Assembly (NCBI GenBank): GCA_035497315.1
Contig: DATJDU010000070.1
Location: 42,733 to 106,732, forward strand
DNA length: 64,000 nt
DNA from: Andeanibacterium sp035497315
GTDB lineage: Bacteria > Pseudomonadota > Alphaproteobacteria > Sphingomonadales > Sphingomonadaceae
Direction: 5' to 3'
Shown here: positions 50,340 to 59,513 of the stretch, piece after piece
Numbering within the stretch: the first letter of the stretch is position 1
Layout: each line of letters starts with the position of its first letter
Notes under the pieces: generated by a model
What the model was told of the DNA's origin: nothing
Database searches by the model: none
What the model saw: only the letters and a program-made list of their open reading frames with translations
Translations under genes and position numbers: made by a program

Positions 50340-51995
50340 ATGGTCGGCAGGGCCGGAGTGGAGGCGGGTTTGTTCAAACCGCGAGACCAGGCGGAAGCCG
50401 GCATTAATGCTGGCAGCATGAGCGGGCCAGGCATAGCTGCGGCCCAGCTTTCGCATTCCTTGATTCTGGAAGACCCGGGCAGGCAGGTAATTACCCGCTT
50501 CAATTCTTTCGCTGAGCGCTATGGCCAGTGGCGCGAGCGGCTTTCGCTGCATCTTTCCGCCGTCGATCTCGCGCCCGATCTTGCCGAGGATATCGGCAGT
50601 GCGCGCTGGTTTCGGGGGGCGGGCACGATGTTCGGCCTCGCCGCTGCCGCCCTGCTGTTCTGGCCCGATTTCGCGCCGCTGGAGGCAGCTTCTCCCATGA
50701 GTATCGGCGATGCGGAGCGTGATGAGTTTCGCAGCCAGATGATCATGCCGCTGGCCCTTGGCGGCGACAGCGGCCGCCATATGGCCGCAACTGCCGCGGT
50801 TATTCCCCTGCGCTCAGCGCCGGAGCGGCCGCAGATCGAACTGGTGGCCACGCTCGGTCAGGGGGACAGCTTCGCGCGGATGCTCCAGCGCGCAGGAGTC
50901 GGATCGGCGGAAGCTGACCGTGTCGTTTCGCTGATTTCCGGTTCCATGCCGCTGTCCGACATTGCGGCGGGCACCAAGGTCGATGTGGTGCTCGGCCGGC
51001 GGGTTTCGTCTGGCCAGCCGCGTCCGCTTGATTCGCTTTCCTTCCGTGCGCGCTTCGATCTCGAACTGGCGCTGGAGCGGCGCGGCGGGGGCCTTGCGCT
51101 CGATCCGCGCCCGATCCGCGTGGATACCACGCCCTTGCGCATCAGGGGCAAGGTAGGCTCCAGCCTCTACCGTTCGGCGCGCGGTGCGGGCGCTCCGGCC
51201 CGGGCAGTGCAGGATTATCTGCGCACGCTGGCCAGCCAGTACGATCTTGATAGCGCGATCGGTCCGAATGACGAATTCGACATGATCGTTTCCTACAAGC
51301 GCGCCGCCACCGGGGAAGTTGATGCGGGCCAGTTGCTTTACGCTGGCGTCATCCGCAACGGGAAGCCGAAGACCCAGCTGATGCGCTGGGGCAAGGATGG
51401 CCAGTTCTTCGAGGCATCGGGCGTGGGCGAACAGCGCAGCGGCCTGCTGGCGCCGGTTTCCGGCCGGGTGACGTCAAATTACGGAATGCGTCGCCATCCG
51501 ATCCTTGGCTACACGCGCATGCATGCCGGGATGGACTTCAAGGCCGGTTATGGCACGCCGATCTATGCCGTCAGTGATGGCACGGTGGCCTTTGCCGGGC
51601 GCCATGGCGGGCATGGCAATTTCGTGAAGCTCAATCACGGGGGCGGGCTGGGTACGGGCTATGCCCATATGAGCCGCATCGCGGTGAGCAATGGCCAGCG
51701 CGTGCGGCGCGGGCAGGTGATTGGCTATGTCGGCTCCACCGGCCTCTCTACTGGCCCGCATCTCCATTACGAGATGTATCGCGGCGGCAAGACCGTGAAC
51801 CCCGCCAGCGTGCAATTCGTCACCCGCGCCACGCTTTCGGGCAAGGATTTGGCGAATTTCAAGGCGCAGCTCGGCAGCTTGCTACAGGTGCAGCCCGGCG
51901 CGGCGCTGGCCAGCCTGGCTCCCGCTGTGAGCGAGACCGAGGCAGCGCCTCGGCGCGAGATCGAACGGGTCGATCGTCCGCGCGAGTTACGCTGA
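50340..51995 (+). CDS. M23-family peptidoglycan endopeptidase (LytM-like)
   Basis: The 551-residue protein has an N-terminal region, a single membrane segment (FRGAGTMFGLAAAALLFWP, about residues 91-110), a LysM-like/OapA region around 165-220 and a C-terminal peptidase M23 domain. Zinc ligands are expected in HPILGYTRMHAGMDF and HLHYE, both present, so it should be catalytically active. Such proteins cleave peptide cross-links of peptidoglycan in elongation or division. Start is uncertain: ATG 50340 has AGAAGGG too close, and ATG 50418 is an alternative. Confidence 0.87.
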   Translation: MVGRAGVEAGLFKPRDQAEAGINAGSMSGPGIAAAQLSHSLILEDPGRQVITRFNSFAERYGQWRERLSLHLSAVDLAPDLAEDIGSARWFRGAGTMFGLAAAALLFWPDFAPLEAASPMSIGDAERDEFRSQMIMPLALGGDSGRHMAATAAVIPLRSAPERPQIELVATLGQGDSFARMLQRAGVGSAEADRVVSLISGSMPLSDIAAGTKVDVVLGRRVSSGQPRPLDSLSFRARFDLELALERRGGGLALDPRPIRVDTTPLRIRGKVGSSLYRSARGAGAPARAVQDYLRTLASQYDLDSAIGPNDEFDMIVSYKRAATGEVDAGQLLYAGVIRNGKPKTQLMRWGKDGQFFEASGVGEQRSGLLAPVSGRVTSNYGMRRHPILGYTRMHAGMDFKAGYGTPIYAVSDGTVAFAGRHGGHGNFVKLNHGGGLGTGYAHMSRIAVSNGQRVRRGQVIGYVGSTGLSTGPHLHYEMYRGGKTVNPASVQFVTRATLSGKDLANFKAQLGSLLQVQPGAALASLAPAVSETEAAPRREIERVDRPRELR

Positions 51996-52062
51996 GCAAT
52001 TCCGTCACCTGCGATCCGGCGTTCGATTGCGAAATGGCGCGATTTCCGGCAGGAGGCGCGCC

Positions 52063-53061
52063 ATGAAGAGCGCATCTTTCCCCGCCACCCGTCTGCGCCG
52101 CCCCCGCGCTACCGCATGGAGCCGCGCGCTCCACCGCGAAACGATCCTCACCCCGGCCGATCTCATCTGGCCGCTCTTCGTTACCGAAGGGCAGGGCGTG
52201 GAGGAACCGATCGGCTCGCTGCCCGGCGTCTCGCGCTGGTCGGTGGACGGGATCGCCGCTCGGGCAAAGGAGGCAGTCGCGCTGGGTATTCCATGCCTCG
52301 CCCTGTTCCCTAATACCCAGCCCGAACGGCGCAGCGACGATGGGGCCGAAGCGCTCAATCCCGATAACCTCATGTGTCGCGCGATTCGTGCGATCCGCGA
52401 CGCCTGCGGCGAGGATATCGGTGTGCTCACCGACGTGGCGCTCGATCCCTATACCGCGCATGGGCAGGACGGGCTGATCGACGACAAGGGTTATGTCCTC
52501 AACGATGCGACAGTGGACGTGCTGGTGGGCCAGGCGCTGAACCAGGCGGCGGCCGGGGCGGATATCATCGCACCTTCCGACATGATGGACGGCCGCATCG
52601 GTTCGATCCGCGCTGCTCTGGAGGAAGGTGGCCATGCCAATGTCCAGATCATGTCTTACGCTGCCAAATATGCCAGCGCCTTCTACGGCCCGTTCCGCGA
52701 TGCGGTGGGTTCCGGCGGGCTGCTGAAGGGCGACAAGAAGAGCTATCAGATGGACCCGGCCAATTCCGAGGAGGCCCTGCGCGAAGTGGCGCTGGACCTT
52801 GCCGAGGGCGCCGACAGCGTGATGGTCAAGCCGGGCCTGCCCTATCTCGACATCGTGCGCCGGGTGAAGGATCATTTCGAAGTGCCTGTGTTCGCCTATC
52901 AGGTAAGCGGCGAATATGCGATGATCGAGGCTGCCGCTGCCGCAGGCGCGGGAGATCGCAATGCACTGGTGCTGGAGACCTTGCTGGCCTTCAAACGCGC
53001 AGGTTGTTCGGGCGTGCTGACCTATCACTCCCCGCTCGCCGCGCGGCTTCTCCATGGCTGA
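52063..53061 (+). CDS. hemB: Delta-aminolevulinic acid dehydratase (porphobilinogen synthase)
   Basis: The 332-residue enzyme condenses two ALA into porphobilinogen. Residues match: DLIWPLFVTEG, VLTDVALDPYTAHGQDG, IIAPSDMMDGRIG, IMSYAAKYASAFYGPFRDA (catalytic Lys) and MVKPGLPYLDIV (second Lys). In place of the zinc Cys triad, DPYTAHGQDG suggests a magnesium-type enzyme. The ATG at 52063 follows CAGGAGG. The GNAT gene starts inside its end (8-base overlap). Confidence 0.97.
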   Translation: MKSASFPATRLRRPRATAWSRALHRETILTPADLIWPLFVTEGQGVEEPIGSLPGVSRWSVDGIAARAKEAVALGIPCLALFPNTQPERRSDDGAEALNPDNLMCRAIRAIRDACGEDIGVLTDVALDPYTAHGQDGLIDDKGYVLNDATVDVLVGQALNQAAAGADIIAPSDMMDGRIGSIRAALEEGGHANVQIMSYAAKYASAFYGPFRDAVGSGGLLKGDKKSYQMDPANSEEALREVALDLAEGADSVMVKPGLPYLDIVRRVKDHFEVPVFAYQVSGEYAMIEAAAAAGAGDRNALVLETLLAFKRAGCSGVLTYHSPLAARLLHG

Positions 53062-53614
53062 TTTTAGATGGGAGAGTGCACGTCTGGTCTTGCGCGACTG
53101 GAACGGCGACGATGATTGGCAGGCGTTCTTCCGTCACACGAACACGCCTGAAGTAATGCGCTGGCTGGGCGGCGTGATGGGGGCGGAAGCGGCGGCGGCT
53201 CAGCGCACAAGGGTCGAAGCCTGCCGACAGCGCAACGGCCATTGCTTCTGGCTGGTCGAGCGGAAAGAGGACGGCGCAGTGCTGGGCTTCTGCGGCCTCA
53301 AGCGGACCGATGCCCCGGACAGCCCGTCGCTGGGCGAAATGGAAGTCGGCTGGCGCCTGCGCGAGGATGTTTGGGGGCAGGGCTATGCGAAGGAGGCTGC
53401 CCAGGCCTCTCTGGCTGCGGGATTCGATACATTCGGTGCAGAGGAAATCGTCGCGCTGACGGTGCTTGAGAATGCGCCGAGCTGGGGCCTGATGAAGCGG
53501 ATCGGCATGCGCCGCCGCGAAGATCTCGATTTCATCGACCGGCGCCCGCAAGCACCGTTTCGCGATACGATCGTCTATTCGATCGACCGCTCGCAATGGG
53601 AAGCCGCGCAATGA
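53054..53614 (+). CDS. GNAT-family N-acetyltransferase
   Basis: The 186-residue protein has the GNAT order: N-terminal SARLVLRDWNGDDDWQAFF (RimJ/RimL-type), strand VGWRLREDVWGQGYAKEAAQ with the acetyl-CoA pyrophosphate loop, and IVALTVLENAPSWGLMKRIGM. The RimJ-like group acetylates ribosomal N-termini or small amines; the substrate here is not set. It starts within hemB and overlaps the carbonic-anhydrase homologue by four bases, forming a compact set. Confidence 0.9.
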   Translation: MADFRWESARLVLRDWNGDDDWQAFFRHTNTPEVMRWLGGVMGAEAAAAQRTRVEACRQRNGHCFWLVERKEDGAVLGFCGLKRTDAPDSPSLGEMEVGWRLREDVWGQGYAKEAAQASLAAGFDTFGAEEIVALTVLENAPSWGLMKRIGMRRREDLDFIDRRPQAPFRDTIVYSIDRSQWEAAQ

Positions 53615-54174
53615 GCCGCAATGACGTCACTATCGTTGCCATCCACGGCAAGGCGCCGAAGATTCACGATTCCGCCTTTATCGCCCCGGGCTGCCGGATC
53701 ATCGGCGATGTGGAGATCGGGCCGGATGCCAGCATCTGGTACAATTGCGTCATCCGCGCAGATATAAACCGCATCGTGATCGGTGCGCGCAGCAATGTGC
53801 AGGATGGCACGGTGATTCATTGCGAAAGCCCCAGCCCGCGCCGCCCGGACGGTTTCCCGACCCTGATCGGGGAGGATGTGCTGATCGGTCATCTCGCCAT
53901 GATCCATGGCTGTATTCTGGAAGACCGGGCCTTTGTCGGCATGGGCGCGATCGTGATGGACGGCTGCCGGATTGGCTCCGACGCGATGCTGGCAGCGGGC
54001 GCGATGCTTACACCGGGCAAGTCCATGCCATCAGGCCAGCTCTGGACCGGCAGGCCGGCTGCTCATGCGCGCGATCTGCCCGATGTGGCCATTGCCGAAA
54101 TGCGCGCGGGCGTTGCCCATTATGTTGAAAATGCCCGCCACCATGCAGCCGCGCTGAAAGATGGCGCGGCCTAA
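53611..54174 (+). CDS. Gamma-type carbonic anhydrase homologue
   Basis: The 187-residue protein has a left-handed beta-helix of hexapeptide repeats (IIGDVEIGPDASIWYNCVIR, then IGARSNVQDGTVIH). Metal-ligand histidines are expected at VIHCE, IGHLAMIHGC, as in Cam/YrdA proteins. Many homologues lack activity. It overlaps the GNAT gene through ATGA and ends with a 14-base overlap into the DUF167 gene. Confidence 0.9.
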   Translation: MSRNDVTIVAIHGKAPKIHDSAFIAPGCRIIGDVEIGPDASIWYNCVIRADINRIVIGARSNVQDGTVIHCESPSPRRPDGFPTLIGEDVLIGHLAMIHGCILEDRAFVGMGAIVMDGCRIGSDAMLAAGAMLTPGKSMPSGQLWTGRPAAHARDLPDVAIAEMRAGVAHYVENARHHAAALKDGAA

Positions 54175-54439
54175 GGCTATAGCCCCGCCGGTCGAGGCGA
54201 TTCTCGCTTTGGCGGATGCCGATGGCCGGCTGGCCGTGAAGGTTACGCCGGGCGCGCGGGTGGAAATGCTGGAAATCGCGGATGGCAAGCTGGTGGTGAA
54301 GACGCGCGCCAAGCCCAAGGATGGGGAAGCGACCGATGCGGTTCTGGCGCTTATCGCCGGCGCGCTAGGCATCGCCCGCAGCCGTGTCAGTTTGTTGCGC
54401 GGCGCAACTTCTCGTGAAAAGCTGGTGCAGCTGAGTTAG
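54161..54439 (+). CDS. DUF167 (YggU-like) protein
   Basis: The 92-residue protein has the DUF167 core: RLAVKVTPGARVE near residues 23-35, LVVKTRAKPKDGEAT and VLALIAGALGIARSRVSLLRGATSREK. Function is unknown despite structure determination in several species. It starts inside the preceding carbonic-anhydrase gene and converges with the truncated haemoglobin one base apart. Confidence 0.9.
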   Translation: MARPKAIAPPVEAILALADADGRLAVKVTPGARVEMLEIADGKLVVKTRAKPKDGEATDAVLALIAGALGIARSRVSLLRGATSREKLVQLS

Positions 54440-54440
54440 G

Positions 54441-54860
54441 TCAGGCCTCGACCTTTTCGCCCATGCGCCCCATCGCGCGGGCGATCATGTCCAGCCTTTC
54501 GGACAGCAGTTCTGCCACTTCAGCATCCTGCAATTCCGCATCGGCGATGGCGCGTTGCATGGCCTCGGCCCATTGCCCGGCAGTATCCGCAGCGATGGGG
54601 AAGGCGGAATGCATGCTGACCATGCATTTGCCCGGATTTGCCTCGAACCAGTCTCGCGGGCCGCCGCTCCATCCGGCAAGGAATCCGGCCAGAGAGCGGC
54701 GCATCGGGGCAAGGTCTGCCGCGTGCATCGCGCGCAATTCGGCATAGGCCGTATCGCCTTCCATCAGATCGTAGAAGCGCTCCACGATCCGCATGATCGC
54801 ATCCTGCCCGCCGAGCCGCCCATAGGCGGTGACGCGAGGTTCTTCGGGTGCGGTGGCCAT
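54441..54860 (-). CDS. Group II truncated haemoglobin
   Basis: The 139-residue protein has the 2-on-2 globin pattern: RLGGQDAIMRIVERFYDLME with the B-helix Tyr, LAGFLAGWSGGPRDWFE, and the proximal His in MVSMHSAFPI. The Trp near GQWAEAM suits group II. Group II trHbs bind O2, CO and sulfide and help in NO or oxygen chemistry. A strong palindrome lies 16-38 bases upstream. Confidence 0.9.
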   Translation of the reverse strand: MATAPEEPRVTAYGRLGGQDAIMRIVERFYDLMEGDTAYAELRAMHAADLAPMRRSLAGFLAGWSGGPRDWFEANPGKCMVSMHSAFPIAADTAGQWAEAMQRAIADAELQDAEVAELLSERLDMIARAMGRMGEKVEA

Positions 54861-54875
54861 GAGTTTTCCTTCTCG

Positions 54876-54898
54876 GTCAGACTAATCCAGTCTGACCA
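54876..54898. promoter_or_regulatory. Perfect 9-base inverted repeat upstream of truncated haemoglobin
   Basis: GGTCAGACT-N5-AGTCTGACC is a perfect 23-base palindrome ending 16 bases before the globin ATG. Each arm contains a GTCNGAC core of the type bound by FadR-branch GntR regulators. No T-run follows it in the direction of globin transcription, so an operator is more likely than a terminator. Confidence 0.55.
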
Positions 54899-54910
54899 TG
54901 AAAGGAAAAT

Positions 54911-54934
54911 GAGGCGAGTGCTTTGACTCGCCTC
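54911..54934 (-). terminator. Intrinsic terminator of clpA
   Basis: GAGGCGAGT pairs with ACTCGCCTC around a 6-base loop. Read leftward it is followed by ATTTTCC. It lies 30 bases after the clpA stop. Confidence 0.75.
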
Positions 54935-54963
54935 AAATTTTGACGCGCAAGCAAGGGAAAGGA

Positions 54964-57336
54964 TCAGTCCTCGCCGGTGCTTTCGTCAGCTTCGGCCTGG
55001 GGTGCAGGCTTCTTCCTGGGGGCGGCCTTCTTCGCGGAGGGACGCTTGCGCTTTTCCTCCTTGGGCGGCGCGGGCGTCAGCTCGAAATTGAGCCAGTCTT
55101 CCTTCACGCTCACATGCACCTCGCCGCCATGAGCGAGCTTGCCGAACAGAAGCTCTTCAGCCAGCGGCTGCTTCACCTTGTCCTGAATGAGGCGAGCCAT
55201 CGGGCGGGCACCATAGAGCTTGTCATAACCGCGCTTGCCCAGCCACTGGCGTGCATCCGAATCGAACTGGATGTGGACGTTCTGCTCGGCCAGCTGCAAC
55301 TCCAGCTGGAGGATGAACTTGTCCACCACCCGGCTGACCGTATCCTGGCCGAGATAGGCGAAGGGCACGATGGCATCCAGACGGTTGCGGAATTCGGGGC
55401 TGAACATCTTCTTCACCGCTTCGTCGCCCGCATCCTCCTTGGATACGTCGCCGAAACCGATGCCTTGGCGCGCCATGTCGGAAGCGCCCGCATTGGTTGT
55501 CATGATCAGTACGACGTTGCGGAAATCCACCGTCTTGCCGTGATGGTCGGTCAGGCGGCCATTATCCATCACCTGCAACAGGATGTTGAACAGGTCCGGG
55601 TGGGCCTTCTCGATTTCGTCGAGCAGCAGCACGCTATGCGGTTGCTGGTCCACGGCATCGGTCAGAAGCCCGCCCTGATCGTAGCCGACATAGCCCGGAG
55701 GGGCGCCGATCAGCCGGCTGACCGAGTGGCGTTCCATATATTCGGACATGTCGAAACGCTGCATCGGGATGCCCATGATGCTAGCCAGCTGCTTGGCTAC
55801 TTCCGTCTTGCCGACCCCGGTGGGGCCGGAGAACAGGAAGCTGCCGATCGGCTTGTCCGGATCGCGCAGGCCCGCGCGGCTGAGCTTCATGGCAGTGGAC
55901 AGCACCTCGATGGCCTTGTCCTGCCCGAAAACCACCCGCTTGAGATCCTTCTCGAGCGTTTCCAGCGCCTTCTTGTCGTCCGTGCTGACTGTCTTGGGTG
56001 GGATGCGCGCCATGGTGGCAATCACCGCCTCGATTTCCTTGGAGGTGATTTTCTTCTTCCGCTTGGACGGCGGCACCAGCATTTGCATAGCGCCAACTTC
56101 GTCGATCACGTCGATCGCCTTGTCGGGCAGCTTGCGGTCATTGATGTAGCGGGCGGAAAGTTCCACCGCCGTCTTGATCGCATCGGGCGTGTACTTGACC
56201 TTGTGATGTTCCTCAAAGGCCGTGCGCAGGCCGCGCAGGATCTTGATCGTATCCTCTACGGTCGGTTCGTTCACATCGATCTTCTGGAACCGGCGCAGCA
56301 GGGCGCGGTCCTTCTCGAAGTGATTACGGAATTCCTTGTAAGTGGTCGAACCGATGCAGCGGATCGTGCCGCCCGAAAGCGCGGGCTTGAGCAGGTTTGA
56401 TGCATCCATCGCCCCGCCGCTGGTCGCACCGGCACCGATTACCGTGTGGATCTCGTCGATAAACAGCACCGCATGCGGCATTTTTTCGAGTTCGGAGACG
56501 ACCTGCTTCAGCCGTTCCTCGAAATCGCCGCGATAACGGGTGCCAGCCAGCAGTGCGCCCATGTCGAGCGAGTAGATCACTGCCTTTTCCAACACTTCGG
56601 GCACGTCGCCTTCCACGATCTTGCGCGCAAGGCCTTCGGCAATCGCCGTCTTGCCGACGCCTGGATCGCCTACATAGAGCGGGTTGTTCTTGGAGCGGCG
56701 GCAAAGAATCTGAATGGTGCGGTCCACTTCCGGCCCGCGGCCGATCAGTGGATCGATTTTTCCATCCAGTGCCTTCTGGTTGAGGTTGACGGTGAACTGA
56801 TCGAGCGCCGAATCCTTCTTGGACTTGTCGTTCTTTTCCTCGGCCTGTTGTTGGGGTTCTTCCGCGCCGCTGGGAGTGCGGCTTTCCATCTGGCGGCCGC
56901 CCTTGCCGATGCCGTGGCTGATATAGCTCACTGCGTCGAGGCGGCTCATATCCTGCTGTTGGAGGAAATAGACGGCGTAACTGTCCCGCTCGGAGAACAG
57001 CGCCACCAGCACATTGGCGCCCGTGACGGTATCTTTGCCGGAAGACTGAACATGCAGGATCGCGCGCTGAATTACCCGCTGGAACCCGGCGGTGGGCTGG
57101 GGATCGGCCTCGTCCTCTGTTTTCAGCGACTGATATTCCTGGTCGAGATACTGCTTCACCACTTCGGTCAGTTCGCCCAGATCAACGCCGCAGGCGGTCA
57201 TCACTTCGGCGGCGTCCGGATCTTCCACCAGCGCCAACAGCAAATGCTCCAGCGTCGCATATTCATGCGCGCGATCGCTCGCATTCTGGAGCGCGTTGTG
57301 CAGCGTCTTTTCGAGGCTCTGGGCGAAACTGGGCAT
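54964..57336 (-). CDS. clpA: ClpA, ATP-dependent Clp protease ATP-binding subunit
   Basis: The 790-residue AAA+ unfoldase has a Clp N-terminal repeat domain (MPSFAQSLEKTLHNALQNAS), a first ATPase module with Walker A GDPGVGKTAIAEGLARKI near residue 225, and a second with GPTGVGKTEVAKQLA near 505. It has ClpA rather than ClpB or ClpC character. The C-terminal tail is unusually Lys/Pro/Ala-rich. It unfolds substrates for ClpP; no clpS or clpP is nearby. Confidence 0.95.
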   Translation of the reverse strand: MPSFAQSLEKTLHNALQNASDRAHEYATLEHLLLALVEDPDAAEVMTACGVDLGELTEVVKQYLDQEYQSLKTEDEADPQPTAGFQRVIQRAILHVQSSGKDTVTGANVLVALFSERDSYAVYFLQQQDMSRLDAVSYISHGIGKGGRQMESRTPSGAEEPQQQAEEKNDKSKKDSALDQFTVNLNQKALDGKIDPLIGRGPEVDRTIQILCRRSKNNPLYVGDPGVGKTAIAEGLARKIVEGDVPEVLEKAVIYSLDMGALLAGTRYRGDFEERLKQVVSELEKMPHAVLFIDEIHTVIGAGATSGGAMDASNLLKPALSGGTIRCIGSTTYKEFRNHFEKDRALLRRFQKIDVNEPTVEDTIKILRGLRTAFEEHHKVKYTPDAIKTAVELSARYINDRKLPDKAIDVIDEVGAMQMLVPPSKRKKKITSKEIEAVIATMARIPPKTVSTDDKKALETLEKDLKRVVFGQDKAIEVLSTAMKLSRAGLRDPDKPIGSFLFSGPTGVGKTEVAKQLASIMGIPMQRFDMSEYMERHSVSRLIGAPPGYVGYDQGGLLTDAVDQQPHSVLLLDEIEKAHPDLFNILLQVMDNGRLTDHHGKTVDFRNVVLIMTTNAGASDMARQGIGFGDVSKEDAGDEAVKKMFSPEFRNRLDAIVPFAYLGQDTVSRVVDKFILQLELQLAEQNVHIQFDSDARQWLGKRGYDKLYGARPMARLIQDKVKQPLAEELLFGKLAHGGEVHVSVKEDWLNFELTPAPPKEEKRKRPSAKKAAPRKKPAPQAEADESTGED

Positions 57337-57359
57337 TCAACTGTCTTTCGGTTGCGGGA

Positions 57360-57384
57360 GAAACCCTTCCGTTGAGGGAAGGGG
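57360..57384 (-). terminator. Possible terminator between DUF1192 gene and clpA
   Basis: CCCTTCC pairs with GGAAGGG; read leftward it is followed by TTTCTC just before the clpA start. It could end transcription from the DUF1192 gene. The stem is only seven pairs. Confidence 0.45.
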
Positions 57385-57479
57385 TAAAGGAACGAGGTTG
57401 ACCGGAGCTGTACAGCCGCGGTTAGGCGTATTGCATGATATATGGGATGCCCCCGCCGGAATGGGAGGGGCAGGCCGCA

Positions 57480-57686
57480 TCACGTAGTCGCCTTGGGCTT
57501 AAACAGGGCATCGGCAGCAGCCCGATGGGCGTCTGCCTTGTCGCGATGGGCCTTAACCCGCGCGATCTCAGCCTCCAGCATGGCGATACGGTCAGCCAGT
57601 TCGTCGAGCGAATAGCTATCCAGACTCTCCCGGGAGAGCTGGCTGGCGGCATCTCCGCGCCGTCTGGGGAGATCGTCTTCGTCCAT
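57480..57686 (-). CDS. DUF1192-family small protein
   Basis: The 68-residue protein begins MDEDDLPRRRGDAAS and has the core YSLDELADRIAMLEAEIARVK, an alpha-helical segment that fits DUF1192, seen in sphingomonads and rhizobia. It probably forms a coiled coil. Function unknown. It diverges from the quinone oxidoreductase, leaving 97 bases between starts. Confidence 0.75.
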   Translation of the reverse strand: MDEDDLPRRRGDAASQLSRESLDSYSLDELADRIAMLEAEIARVKAHRDKADAHRAAADALFKPKATT

Positions 57687-57783
57687 TGCGGTGCAGCATC
57701 GCAATTGTCCGAGCTTTCTGTCAATGGGGACGGTGATTGGCATGTGGAATGTGGCCGGCAGGCCACGAGCCGGATTGGACACG

Positions 57784-58794
57784 ATGGCGTCAACTCTCCC
57801 TGAAACAATGATTGCAATGGGCTTTGATTCTCCGGGCGGGCCGGAAGTCCTGCGGGCTCAGACTTTGCCTGTTCCTCAGCCGGGGCCGGGGCAGGTACTG
57901 GTTCGCACTGCCTTTGCCGGGGTTAACCGGCCGGATGTGATCCAGCGCCAGGGCCACTATCCCCCGCCGCCGGGCGCCTCACCGATTCCCGGGTTGGAGC
58001 TTGCCGGAACGATTGTTGCCGTGGGCGAAGGGGTAGAGCCCGAAATGCTTGGCCGCAGGGTTTGCGCGCTGGTACCTGGCGGTGGCTATGCAGAATATTG
58101 CCTCGCGCATCGGGGCCATTGCCTGCCCGTGCCGCAGGGGCTTTCATTGTCGGAAGCGGCGGCGCTGCCCGAAACACTGTTTACCGTGTGGCACAATGTC
58201 TTTGAGCGCGGTTGGGCGACGCAGGGAGAAACCTTGCTGGTCCATGGCGGAACCAGTGGCATTGGATCGATGGCGATCATGTTGGGCAAGTTATTCGGCC
58301 TCATTGTGATCACCACCTGTGGCAGTGAGGCCAAGTGCGAGGCTGCCCGCCAGATTGGCGCTGATCTGGCGATCAATTACCGCGAGAGCGATTTTGTGGA
58401 GGAAGTGAAGGCATTCACTGCCGGAAAGGGAGCCGAAGTGGTGCTGGACATGGTTGCTGGCGACTATGTGCCACGCAATCTGAGATGCCTCGCCGAAGAT
58501 GGCCGCCATGTGACGATCGCGGTGCTGGGCGGAGCGAAAGCTGAGATAAACATGGCTGCGCTTATGGTACGCCGCGCGACGCTGACCGGATCGACCCTGC
58601 GTCCGCGCTCGGACGAGTTCAAGGCATTGCTGGCAAGCGAGATCGAGGAGAATGTCTGGCCCTTGGTGGCTGAGGGCGCGTTACGCCCGGTGATGGACCA
58701 GATTTTTCCCTTAGGCGAAGTGGCTGCAGCCCATGCCCGGATGGAAGCGGGCGCGCATATCGGCAAGATCGTGCTGGAGGTTTCCGATGGATGA
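57784..58794 (+). CDS. NAD(P)H:quinone oxidoreductase (PIG3/QOR type)
   Basis: The 336-residue zinc-free MDR enzyme resembles TP53I3/PIG3 and bacterial quinone oxidoreductases. N-terminal GroES-like part: VNRPDVIQRQGHYPPPPGAS. Rossmann site: LLVHGGTSGIGSMAIML near residue 155. The segment GAEVVLDMVAGDYVPRNLRCL is typical. It probably reduces quinones or enones. The GST gene begins eight bases before its end, so the two may form a detoxification pair. Confidence 0.9.
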   Translation: MASTLPETMIAMGFDSPGGPEVLRAQTLPVPQPGPGQVLVRTAFAGVNRPDVIQRQGHYPPPPGASPIPGLELAGTIVAVGEGVEPEMLGRRVCALVPGGGYAEYCLAHRGHCLPVPQGLSLSEAAALPETLFTVWHNVFERGWATQGETLLVHGGTSGIGSMAIMLGKLFGLIVITTCGSEAKCEAARQIGADLAINYRESDFVEEVKAFTAGKGAEVVLDMVAGDYVPRNLRCLAEDGRHVTIAVLGGAKAEINMAALMVRRATLTGSTLRPRSDEFKALLASEIEENVWPLVAEGALRPVMDQIFPLGEVAAAHARMEAGAHIGKIVLEVSDG

Positions 58795-59404
58795 GAAGCT
58801 GATCCTCCATGAGGACCCCGTCAGCGGCAATTGCTACAAGATTCGCCTTACCGCCGCGCTGTTGGGGCTGGGACTGGAGCGTCGCAGCTACAATATATTG
58901 AAAGGCGAGACGCGCACGCCGGACTTTCTCGCAAAAGTGAATGCCAACGGCCGTATTCCGGTGCTGCAGGTCGGCAATCGCTTTCTTCCTGAGAGCAATG
59001 CAGCCAGCTTCTATCTGGCTGATGGTTCGCGGCTGGTGCCGGAAGACCGGTTCGAGCGGGCCGATATGCTGCGCTGGATGTTCTTCGAGCAATATAATCA
59101 CGAACCCAACATCGCCACCTTGCGCTTCTGGCTCACCTATGTGGGACAGTCGAACCTTTCAGAGCAGCAGCGGATACAACTTCCAGTCAAGCGTTCCGCA
59201 GGCGAGGCGGCGCTGGAACTGATGGATCGTCACCTTGGCGCGCAGGACTGGTTCGTGGGCAAGGCAGCCTCGCTCGCGGACATCGTGCTCTATGCCTATA
59301 CCCATGTTGCGGAAGAAGGGGGCTTCGAACTGGGCAGCCTTGTTCATCTGTGCAATTGGCTCGACAGGGTTGGAAATCTGTCGGGCTATGTGACAATGGA
59401 ATGA
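58787..59404 (+). CDS. Glutathione S-transferase family protein
   Basis: The 205-residue protein has a thioredoxin-like N-domain (ILHEDPVSGNCYKIRLTAALLGL) and a helical C-domain. The NGRIPVLQVGNRFLPESNAASFYL segment provides the conserved cis-Pro and the Glu-Ser glutathione contact. The class is not clear; a beta/nu-like GST is possible. The ATG at 58787 follows GGAGG and overlaps the oxidoreductase by eight bases. Confidence 0.9.
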   Translation: MDEKLILHEDPVSGNCYKIRLTAALLGLGLERRSYNILKGETRTPDFLAKVNANGRIPVLQVGNRFLPESNAASFYLADGSRLVPEDRFERADMLRWMFFEQYNHEPNIATLRFWLTYVGQSNLSEQQRIQLPVKRSAGEAALELMDRHLGAQDWFVGKAASLADIVLYAYTHVAEEGGFELGSLVHLCNWLDRVGNLSGYVTME

Positions 59405-59513
59405 CGGATAACTTGTAAAGAGTCGCGGAACTGTCCCTGAACTGTGAATCGCCTGTAACAATTAGGACTCATAGGCACAAAGCCAAGATCAGGCAGTTCA
59501 AGGGCATTGCCGA

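Noticed and set aside
54940..56400. 486-residue frame antisense to clpA
   Set aside because: Shadow of clpA; no domain seen.
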